Shown piece after piece: positions 8,626 to 15,097 of a stretch of DNA of 64,000 nt. The notes under the pieces are model-generated. The model had not been told where the DNA came from, made no database searches, and saw only the letters and a list, made by a program, of their open reading frames with translations. Position numbers and translations under genes: made by a program. This stretch comes from Polymorphobacter megasporae. GTDB lineage: Bacteria; Pseudomonadota; Alphaproteobacteria; Sphingomonadales; Sphingomonadaceae. The stretch is from NCBI RefSeq assembly GCF_018982885.2, contig NZ_CP081849.1, positions 682,001-746,000 of the forward strand, given 5' to 3'. Position 1 is the first letter of the stretch, and the number at the start of each line of letters is the position of its first letter.

Positions 8626-8679
8626 GTGTCAGTGGTGACACTTTACCGAAAGTCGTGGGTAAAGTGTCACCAGCGACAC
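8626..8679. promoter_or_regulatory. Large inverted repeat with 22-bp arms, possible operator
   Basis: The left arm at 8626-8647 and the right arm at 8658-8679 are complementary at 20 of 22 positions across a 10-nt spacer. Each arm itself contains a smaller dyad, GTGTC-4 nt-GTGACAC. The structure ends 104 nt before the start of the winged-helix gene at 8784. The nested symmetry suggests a binding site for a dimeric or tetrameric protein, perhaps the product of the next gene. It is not followed by a T-run, so it does not look like a terminator. Confidence 0.5.
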
Positions 8680-8783
8680 ATCATTGTCAGTTGGTCGCAA
8701 ATCCGACTCGTCGTGACTCAAACGGGATTCACTTCGGCGCGATAAGCGCCCTTCGTCCCGTGAGAACATTACGGGGACGCCTT

Positions 8784-9296
8784 ATGGACATCGCAAACAC
8801 GACACGGATGATCGACGTATGTGATATTCTTCTAAAATTGTCGGTCACTTCGGCGCGCCCGAGATACGCTTTCCTCGTACTCACTCTGATCTCGGAAGCG
8901 GCAGATGCCGCTGGCCGGGCAGGGCCGTTGGTTGTCGACGGCAACCATGAGCACTTGCTTCGAGATTGGCTCAGCGATGCACTATCCCCGCTTGTGCGAA
9001 GCGAGCGGAGGAATCTCTTGAGGCAACGTATTATTGCGCGCCTTGCGGCAGATTTGCCGGAAGATCCGATCATCGCCGAAGCCATCGTGTCGGCTGCGGT
9101 CGACGACCAGGTTCGCGCGTCGAGTAAGACCAACATCAGCCGTGCTGTCGGCGATCTCCTTCGAGCTGGCCTGGTGCGCCGCCACTATGCGGGTTGGCGG
9201 ACCAATCATCAAAATCGCGGTGGCCGGCGATCGGCCGTGTATACCGTCGAAGCCGGAACGCTCGCCGCGCTCCGTCGACGTTCGATTTTAATCTAA
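8784..9296 (+). CDS. Winged-helix-type DNA-binding protein, function unknown
   Basis: This 170-residue protein ends in what reads as a winged-helix module: SSKTNISRAVGDLLRAGLVR forms the recognition helix and RRSAVYTVEAGTLAALRRRS the wing and final helix. The N-terminal part is helical with no known motif. The ATG at 8784 (MDIANTTRM) follows a GGGGACG ribosome site. The open frame extends upstream through the inverted repeat, but that extension has no protein character. The product may act on the inverted repeat at 8626-8679. Similar proteins occur in sphingomonad accessory DNA as far as I recall, without a known role. Confidence 0.6.
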   Translation: MDIANTTRMIDVCDILLKLSVTSARPRYAFLVLTLISEAADAAGRAGPLVVDGNHEHLLRDWLSDALSPLVRSERRNLLRQRIIARLAADLPEDPIIAEAIVSAAVDDQVRASSKTNISRAVGDLLRAGLVRRHYAGWRTNHQNRGGRRSAVYTVEAGTLAALRRRSILI

Positions 9297-9455
9297 GAAC
9301 TACAGGCGGTATCACGCCAGCGTTATGCACGATTCCGCACGACGGCGCGTCGCAGGCAAGCTATCGAGCAAAAGCACCAGCGAGGTTCAGCTTATTTCTA
9401 ACGAAACGTCGGCGGTCGATCTGCCTCTTAGGGGCGGTCGTGAGCATCAAACTTG

Positions 9456-10712
9456 ATGCCTCAAGCTTTGCTTCCGCTGATCATGAACGCCCTCGTTGCG
9501 ACGATGTTCGTCGCAAGCTTTCTGACGGTTGCTTATCTCAATCCAGCTGCAGCGAAAGCGCGCTGGCTGGCGCTCAGCTACGCCTTTGGAGCCCTCACGC
9601 CGATCTCCGAACTGGCGATCTTGCACGGGGCTTGGGGTGAGCCGCTGACGATGATTTCGTCGGGTAGCCTACTTATTGGGCTCGTCGTCATGTCGCCAGC
9701 ACTCTCGCTTTTCTACGGCAGGCGACCAATGTTGATTGTTGCGGCTTCGATCATCGCGGCGGGGTTATCGTACCGGTGGCTGACGTGGGACGCGACGCGC
9801 GGATCGTTCTGGAATGAAATGGCCTTCCAGGTGTTTTTTGCGTTGGCCGCGGGCCTTTGCGCCGTCACCGTCAGACGGCAAGCACCTCGGTCAGCACTGA
9901 ACACCGTCTTGTTCGGCATTTTCGTGCTGACGAGCTTACATTTCCTCATAAAGCCGTTCGCAGCTAGCAATCTTGGCACCGGGCCGACGAAGCAGGCTTA
10001 CGCCGGATCGCTCTATGCGGTGATTTCGCAAATGACCACTGGCGTTCTGTTGATCGCAGGTGGGCTGATTTTGCTCATCACCGTTCTGCAGTCGGTCGTT
10101 CAGGCCAATCATGCTCTGGCCCACTCGGATCCGTTGACTGGCCTTCCCAACCGACGCGCGCTCCAGAAGTCGTTTGAGATGATAAAGTCGCAGCGGAGGG
10201 GCCCGAAAACGCCTGTATCGATTGCCATCGTCGACATCGACAACTTCAAGAGGATCAACGATCGGCTGGGACACGACGTCGGTGATGACGTCTTGCGCGC
10301 GGTGGCGACTTTATTGGATCACAACCGACCCGCGATCGCCAGCGTGGCCCGTATTGGCGGTGAGGAATTCGCGCTCGTCCTCCCCGAGCAGAACGAGCAG
10401 GGCGCGTTCCTCATATGCGATGCTCTCCGGCTGCTGATCGCCGAAATTCGAATGCCCGGCGTGCCGCAAATCACGGTAAGCATCGGCGTTACGCAGGCGC
10501 TACACGACGAGTTGTTGACCGACAGTCTCCGATGCGCGGATCGGGCATTGTACCAAGCAAAGCGAGCCGGACGGAACCGGTGCGAGCTCGCTGGGCAACG
10601 TGTAATTACACCGCTGGAAACCGATAACGGACTGAATGATAATACCAACGGCTCGCATCAAAGCGGCCTTGCTCGATCACCGCTTCAATTAAATCTAGGT
10701 AATGATATCTGA
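9456..10712 (+). CDS. Membrane-bound diguanylate cyclase (GGDEF domain)
   Basis: This 418-residue enzyme makes cyclic di-GMP from two GTP molecules. The N-terminal half (residues about 1-215) has six or seven hydrophobic segments without a recognised ligand domain. A GGDEF domain then begins at HSDPLTGLPNRRAL. The active-site loop is GGEEF at residues 301-305, a common active variant, preceded by DIDNFKRINDRLGHDVGDDV and followed by a CADRALYQAKRAGRNR terminus. An RXXD inhibitory site is not obvious. The ATG at 9456 is preferred over the adjacent TTG. Cyclic di-GMP typically controls attachment versus motility; the local target is unknown. Confidence 0.88.
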   Translation: MPQALLPLIMNALVATMFVASFLTVAYLNPAAAKARWLALSYAFGALTPISELAILHGAWGEPLTMISSGSLLIGLVVMSPALSLFYGRRPMLIVAASIIAAGLSYRWLTWDATRGSFWNEMAFQVFFALAAGLCAVTVRRQAPRSALNTVLFGIFVLTSLHFLIKPFAASNLGTGPTKQAYAGSLYAVISQMTTGVLLIAGGLILLITVLQSVVQANHALAHSDPLTGLPNRRALQKSFEMIKSQRRGPKTPVSIAIVDIDNFKRINDRLGHDVGDDVLRAVATLLDHNRPAIASVARIGGEEFALVLPEQNEQGAFLICDALRLLIAEIRMPGVPQITVSIGVTQALHDELLTDSLRCADRALYQAKRAGRNRCELAGQRVITPLETDNGLNDNTNGSHQSGLARSPLQLNLGNDI

Positions 10713-10980
10713 AAGGTTTTGTCGGCTATACTGACGCGATTGCGACCGATGCCGATCTGCTCTCACGGCGTATACATTAGCGTCGAAAAGGGACGCTCTC
10801 CTCCCCTCAATCTTAAGAAATATTGGGACAAGCTGCTGTAATAGGCGACGCGCACGGCATCGATCGGCGTTTAAGTCATGTTGATGGGCGTACAACGACA
10901 TGGATCTGATCAGTCTAGACGGGGTCCTGCTTCGACAATCAATAGTATCGTCGTACGGTGATGACGCCCGTCGCGCGAGC

Positions 10981-11487
10981 TTATCCAGCTTGGCGCCGCC
11001 GCAACAGAGTGGACAATGGGACCGAACCTGCCATCCGTTCAGACCGCTGGCTCAACCACGTCTCCGCAAAGATGTCGCGCTTGCGGAAATGTTCGACCAG
11101 TTCGCGCGTGGCCCGGGTGAAGGTCGCGATCAACGCTCCCGTTTCCAGGTATCCAATGTCGGGGCCTAGTTCATCGGCGAGTTCGTCGACGACCATCATC
11201 ATGATCGTCATCAATTTATTGTCGGCGCACCATGTCGCGAACTCGGGCCGCCCAAGTGGCAAGACAGCGATCAGGGCGACCGGGTCCGAATTCGTCGCCT
11301 TGGCAAAGCTGGCGATGCGCTCGAATGTCAGTGGTCCATGGCCGGCCTCGAATCGCTCGTAGGTTCGTAGCGGGAGTGCCATCGCCCTGGCGACCTCGCT
11401 CGCTCGCATCCGACGCTTGCTGCGGATCGCGCGCATCGCCGCCGACAGCAGGATCGTGTGGTCGCGATTAGTCGAGAATAAATCCAT
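10981..11487 (-). CDS. XRE-family helix-turn-helix transcriptional regulator
   Basis: This 168-residue regulator has an N-terminal XRE/Cro-type helix-turn-helix at about residues 13-66 (ASEVARAMALPLRTYERFEA, then GPLTFERIASFAKATNSDP). A helical C-terminal half with a run of methionines (KLMTIMMMVVDELADELG) may mediate oligomerisation. The ATG at 11487 has a GAGAG site a few bases upstream; a longer in-frame start adds 22 unlikely residues. It is divergent from the GntR gene, with 264 bp between them, so one may influence the other's promoter. The target is unknown. Confidence 0.75.
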   Translation of the reverse strand: MDLFSTNRDHTILLSAAMRAIRSKRRMRASEVARAMALPLRTYERFEAGHGPLTFERIASFAKATNSDPVALIAVLPLGRPEFATWCADNKLMTIMMMVVDELADELGPDIGYLETGALIATFTRATRELVEHFRKRDIFAETWLSQRSERMAGSVPLSTLLRRRQAG

Positions 11488-11751
11488 TGCATTAATCTCT
11501 CTGGTGAGACCCTTCGATATAGACGACATGATCGAGATCGTTGCGCAAGCCAAAGTAGCCCGCTCCGCCGCGCGAAGGATTTAGCCCGTTCTACGGCGGC
11601 GGACAGTGCGACGTTCCGCGAGATTATTTGGGCACCAGGTGTCGCGATCGCGTCAGAAAGTGGCGGGAGCGAAATTTCCGCCGAATATAGCTGGCGTATC
11701 CCAGCCGGTTGCTCGCCCGGTCGCGGCCGGCTCTCGGTCGGCGGAGGATAT

Positions 11752-12363
11752 ATGGCGAAATACAAGACTGAAACGACGCCGCGGTTCCGGGTTTTCTCGT
11801 TCCTCGCGCAAGCGCTTGCCGAGGGCATATATCGCCCCGGCGAATTTATCCGGATCGCGGAAGTTGCGCGTGATCTTGGCCTGAGCGGCACGCCGGTTCG
11901 CGAGGCGCTCTGTCGCCTAGCCGGTGCCCGGCTCGTCGAAGACCGCCAACGCGAAGGCTTTTGCCTCGTGCGGCTGACCCGCGACGAGGTTGCGGCCGCC
12001 TATGATCTCGAAGCGCATGTCTACAACCGCATCATCGACGGTCTTGAGGGTGAACAGCTCCCTGATGTCCCGACGTCCCCGGGCCAGGACTCCACAGGGG
12101 TGGGGCCACCGATCGCCTTTCAGATCCTGCAGCAGATGACGGCCAACGCGCTACTGCGGGCGCAAGCAATCGATCTCGGCGCCCGTCTCGCCCCGTATCG
12201 GCGGCATGAGACCGACGTCATCGCCGACGCTCGCGCCGACACGCTGCGTCTTGATCAAGCGGTTACGATTGGCGACTGGCAAGGCGTCCGGATTGCCCTC
12301 AAGCAATATGTCGACCGGCGCGTCGCAGCGGCGCACCGTCTGCAGGATGCCGGATCGCGCTGA
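11752..12363 (+). CDS. GntR-family transcriptional regulator of the lasso locus (probable)
   Basis: This 203-residue regulator has an N-terminal GntR winged-helix domain (residues about 8-72), with the hallmark EVARDLGLSGTPVREALCRL and the wing LVEDRQREGFCLVRLT. The C-terminal helical domain is short for the FCD type (about 110 residues), and conserved metal-binding histidines are not obvious. A GGAGGATAT ribosome site precedes the ATG. It ends 107 nt before the lasso precursor gene on the same strand, so it probably controls that operon or is co-transcribed with it. The role in the locus is inferred from position only. Confidence 0.82.
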   Translation: MAKYKTETTPRFRVFSFLAQALAEGIYRPGEFIRIAEVARDLGLSGTPVREALCRLAGARLVEDRQREGFCLVRLTRDEVAAAYDLEAHVYNRIIDGLEGEQLPDVPTSPGQDSTGVGPPIAFQILQQMTANALLRAQAIDLGARLAPYRRHETDVIADARADTLRLDQAVTIGDWQGVRIALKQYVDRRVAAAHRLQDAGSR

Positions 12364-12470
12364 GGCGGTACCACGTTGTCGAAACCTCATCAGATATAGT
12401 TTGGATATAGGTTGGGAAGGTTGCTTTCTGACTAGGCCGCGATGAAGCGGCAGTTACACGGAGAAGGCAA

Positions 12471-12584
12471 ATGACAAAGAAGGGAAAGGTCCGGCTGACC
12501 CGGATTGGCTCGCTCAAGCGCGATACGCGCGCGAGTTTCGTCGGTGATCTCGCCGAAGGTGTGATCCGCTATCAGCAGCCGTAA
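12471..12584 (+). CDS. Lasso peptide precursor (A gene), 37 residues
   Basis: Translation of this short frame gives a 20-residue basic leader (starting MTKKGKVRLTRIGSLKRDT) followed by the predicted core ASFVGDLAEGVIRYQQP. The leader ends with threonine at position -2 (Thr19), the rule for lasso leader cleavage, and resembles proteobacterial leaders with an L-x-R-x-G-S-x-K element. Cleavage before Ala21 puts Glu29 at core position 9, so a nine-residue Ala1-Glu9 macrolactam is predicted; Asp6 is too close. A GGAGAAGG site precedes the ATG. The next genes are the leader peptidase and macrolactam synthetase. Core residue 1 is not glycine, which is uncommon but known in Caulobacter lasso peptides. 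An alternative core starting at Ser22 would give an eight-residue ring. Confidence 0.85.
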   Translation: MTKKGKVRLTRIGSLKRDTRASFVGDLAEGVIRYQQP

Positions 12585-12589
12585 CGCGC

Positions 12590-12617
12590 CGGTGCCGGTC
12601 GCGCGCGACCGGCACCG
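12590..12617 (+). promoter_or_regulatory. Perfect 28-nt palindrome between precursor and processing genes
   Basis: The half-site CGGTGCCGGTCGCG is followed immediately by its exact reverse complement, starting 6 nt after the precursor stop codon, and then by TTT. In RNA it would form a very stable hairpin. Intergenic hairpins after lasso precursor genes are thought to stabilise the precursor message and reduce read-through to the processing genes; here that role is inferred from position. The weak T-run suggests partial termination or an RNase barrier rather than a full stop. Confidence 0.75.
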
Positions 12618-12659
12618 TTTGCCGCAGATTGCCGCCCGGACCGACTGGACCAATCGAGC

Positions 12660-13355
12660 ATGACCGAAATCAGTGCTGCCGGAATTTTCGCGGTCCGCCT
12701 CGGCGACGATGTCGTCTTTCTCGACGTTGCGACCGATACATATTCGTGCGTCCTCAGTGAGACGGATGACGCCCGCGGCAGCGGGCCTTTTGACTCTCTC
12801 ACCCCGGATCAGATTGCCGGGCTCGTCACTGAAGGGCTGCTTACCGATGCGGCCGACTTGCCTGGTCAGGATGCGGTCGCCATCCTGGATCGTCGCCGAT
12901 GGTGTGATTTACCCGCGCCGAGCCGGCGACGGCCGCTTGGCATCGGGGACTGGCTTACCTTCGCGCGCGCGCAGGGCTCGGCCGCGCGACTTTTACGCGG
13001 CGACAGTCTAGCGCCTGCCCTCGCTGCTGCTGAGCGGCTCGCGGCTGCGCCCTCTCGCCAAGCGGGGATGAGCGGCAACTCGAGCACGTCGATCGCCAAG
13101 ATTGCATCAGCGGTTGCACGCTTCGACGCGATGGCGATCTGGTTGCCGCAAAGAGCCGCGTGTGTCGCGCATGCCCTCGCGCTGATGCATTTTCTGTGGC
13201 TGGAAGGCATTGCAACCGATTGGATCTTCGGCGTCCACCTGTATCCTTTTCGGGCGCATTGCTGGCTGGCAGCGGGCGAGCATGTCGTCGGAGATGCAAG
13301 CCACCGGGTTCTCGCCTTCGCGCCGATCATGGCCGTTTCTTCCAGGCGTCGGTGA
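12660..13355 (+). CDS. Lasso peptide leader peptidase (B protein, RRE plus transglutaminase-like domain)
   Basis: This 231-residue cysteine protease removes the leader from the precursor before ring closure. The N-terminal 80 or so residues (GIFAVRLGDDVVFLDVATDT, SLTPDQIAGLVTEGLL) resemble a PqqD-like leader-recognition domain. The C-terminal part is the transglutaminase-like domain with Cys168 in RAACVAHALALMHFL, His200 in FRAHCWL and Asp212 in VVGDASH. The spacings of 32 and 12 residues equal those I recall for McjB. The ribosome site is weak, so expression may be limited. Its TGA overlaps the ATG of the next gene, consistent with coupled synthesis of a B-C complex. Confidence 0.9.
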   Translation: MTEISAAGIFAVRLGDDVVFLDVATDTYSCVLSETDDARGSGPFDSLTPDQIAGLVTEGLLTDAADLPGQDAVAILDRRRWCDLPAPSRRRPLGIGDWLTFARAQGSAARLLRGDSLAPALAAAERLAAAPSRQAGMSGNSSTSIAKIASAVARFDAMAIWLPQRAACVAHALALMHFLWLEGIATDWIFGVHLYPFRAHCWLAAGEHVVGDASHRVLAFAPIMAVSSRRR

Positions 13356-15097
13356 TGGACTTTGCGGCGGCATATTGGCCATTTGACGACCCCGCCGGCG
13401 CGGCGGTCGGCGTGCGCTTGCGGATTGCCCGACCGCCGGGGTGGCGCATAGTCGTCGATCTCCCTGGTGCTTTTGTCGCGGTCGATGACGACTTGGCGCG
13501 CAACAGGATTGGCGTGCCGCTCGACGACGGCCGGGGTGTGATCATCGGCCAACTGTTCGACCGCGCGGCCACGGAGGCGGGTACGGTGGCCACCGTCGAT
13601 CCAAGCGCCTGGCGGGGCACCGACGCCATTGCAATCGGGCAAAAACTCCTGCGTCAGGCCTGGGGTGCCTATGTCGTCATCGTTCCCGGCCCCGGCCATG
13701 CAACGCTCGACATCGTTCGCGACCCGCTCGGGGCGCAGGACTGTGTGACGTGGCAGGCGGGACCGGTCCGGCTTGTCGCGTCGGGAGCGGCGTATCCTGC
13801 CGACATCGCCCCACCGTCGCCACTGGCGATCGACTGGGCGACTGTCGCGCTGCAGCTCACCGTGCCGGTGCGCGTCAGCGAGGCGGTCGCGCTTACTGCT
13901 ATGGTCGCGGTTGAACCAGGGAGCCTCTGTCAGATCGCTGACGGCCGGATCAGGCAGCGGTCGCTTTGGCGCCCCGCAGACTATTGTTCGCCGCTCCAGT
14001 TCCCGACACCTGCTGCCCTCGAACAAATGATCGATGCCTGCGTCGCCGCATGGGCAAGCAGTTATATGAGACCGGTTGCCGAACTTTCAGGCGGGCTCGA
14101 CTCATCGATTGTCGCCAGCGCACTGCAGCAATGTCCGACGAAGCCCGTGCATTGGTTTACGTATTTCGGGGAGGCGCCCGAGGCTGACGAACGAAGCTTT
14201 GCCCGAGCGACGGCATTGCGGCTCGATCTCGCGTTGACCGAAGTTGCGCGGTCAACACGCGCGCTCGTTTCGTCCGACTTCGAATCTGTGGCCGCGGGTT
14301 TGCGGCCCGGGATGGCAGGCATGGATATCCATCACGACCGGGACCTCGCTGAACGCGCAGACGATCTCGGTGCCGATGCGATCTTCACCGGGCAGGGCGG
14401 CGACGCTGTATTCTTCCAGATGCCGACGGCGGCCGTCGCCGCCGACATACTCGCGAGCGGTGCGTCGCCGATAGCCTTTGCCCGCGCGGCGATCCGCGCG
14501 GCGCATTGGACGCGATCGAGCGTGTGGTCAGTCGCGGCGTTGGCGCTCGCGCGCCGGTTTCCGTTCCCGCCGCCGCGACCGGCGTCGTTCGTCCGCTGTG
14601 CGCCGGGCGATCATCATTTGTGGTTCGACGGCTGCGAAAGCGTACCGCCGGCGAAGCGGCTTCAGATCTTCGGCTTGGCCAACAGTCGTGTGTACTTCGG
14701 TGCGAGCCTACGCTCCCGGCGCTGCGATCTCGTACATCCGCTGCTGTCGCAGCCGCTGGTCGAGCTCGTTCTTGCGACCCCGATCGCGCATCTGACCGGC
14801 GGCGACCGAGACCGCCGTCTCGCCCGTGACGCGTTCGCCGGGCGGCTCCCTCCGAGCGTGACCGGTCGGCACGGCAAAGGCGATCTCACCGCTTATTACG
14901 GCCGGCTGGTCGCGCGCAGTCGCCAGTTCCTGCAAGAATATTTATGCGAGGGACACCTCGCCGTGGCGGGATTGATTGACCGTCGCCGGCTTGCGTCGAC
15001 GCTCGAGCCCGACAATCTTGCACCCTGTGATGCCTATACCGAGATTTTGAGCGCCGCGCTCATCGAATCTTGGCTTCGAATGCGTCGTCATGATTAG
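13355..15097 (+). CDS. Lasso peptide macrolactam synthetase (C protein, asparagine synthetase-like)
   Basis: This 580-residue enzyme belongs to the asparagine synthetase B-like family. It adenylates the side-chain carboxylate of the ring acid (here predicted Glu9) and closes the macrolactam with the new N-terminus. The PP-loop SGGLDSS is at residues 245-251, and a later segment AIFTGQGGDAVFFQMPTA fits the synthetase domain. The N-terminal glutaminase-like region lacks a Cys at position 2, as expected for lasso cyclases. The start is the ATG at 13355 in a TGATG overlap with the peptidase. The 3' end overlaps the convergent isopeptidase gene by 38 bp. Confidence 0.92.
   Translation: MDFAAAYWPFDDPAGAAVGVRLRIARPPGWRIVVDLPGAFVAVDDDLARNRIGVPLDDGRGVIIGQLFDRAATEAGTVATVDPSAWRGTDAIAIGQKLLRQAWGAYVVIVPGPGHATLDIVRDPLGAQDCVTWQAGPVRLVASGAAYPADIAPPSPLAIDWATVALQLTVPVRVSEAVALTAMVAVEPGSLCQIADGRIRQRSLWRPADYCSPLQFPTPAALEQMIDACVAAWASSYMRPVAELSGGLDSSIVASALQQCPTKPVHWFTYFGEAPEADERSFARATALRLDLALTEVARSTRALVSSDFESVAAGLRPGMAGMDIHHDRDLAERADDLGADAIFTGQGGDAVFFQMPTAAVAADILASGASPIAFARAAIRAAHWTRSSVWSVAALALARRFPFPPPRPASFVRCAPGDHHLWFDGCESVPPAKRLQIFGLANSRVYFGASLRSRRCDLVHPLLSQPLVELVLATPIAHLTGGDRDRRLARDAFAGRLPPSVTGRHGKGDLTAYYGRLVARSRQFLQEYLCEGHLAVAGLIDRRRLASTLEPDNLAPCDAYTEILSAALIESWLRMRRHD

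Noticed and set aside
12364-12470. Promoter hexamers upstream of the lasso precursor
   Set aside because: TTGTCG and TATAGT-like words occur but with wrong spacing; not enough to annotate.
12442-12474. Ten-codon upstream open frame (MKRQLHGEGK) ending in an ATGA overlap with the lasso precursor
   Set aside because: Could be a coupling leader, but it has no ribosome site of its own and is short enough to be chance.
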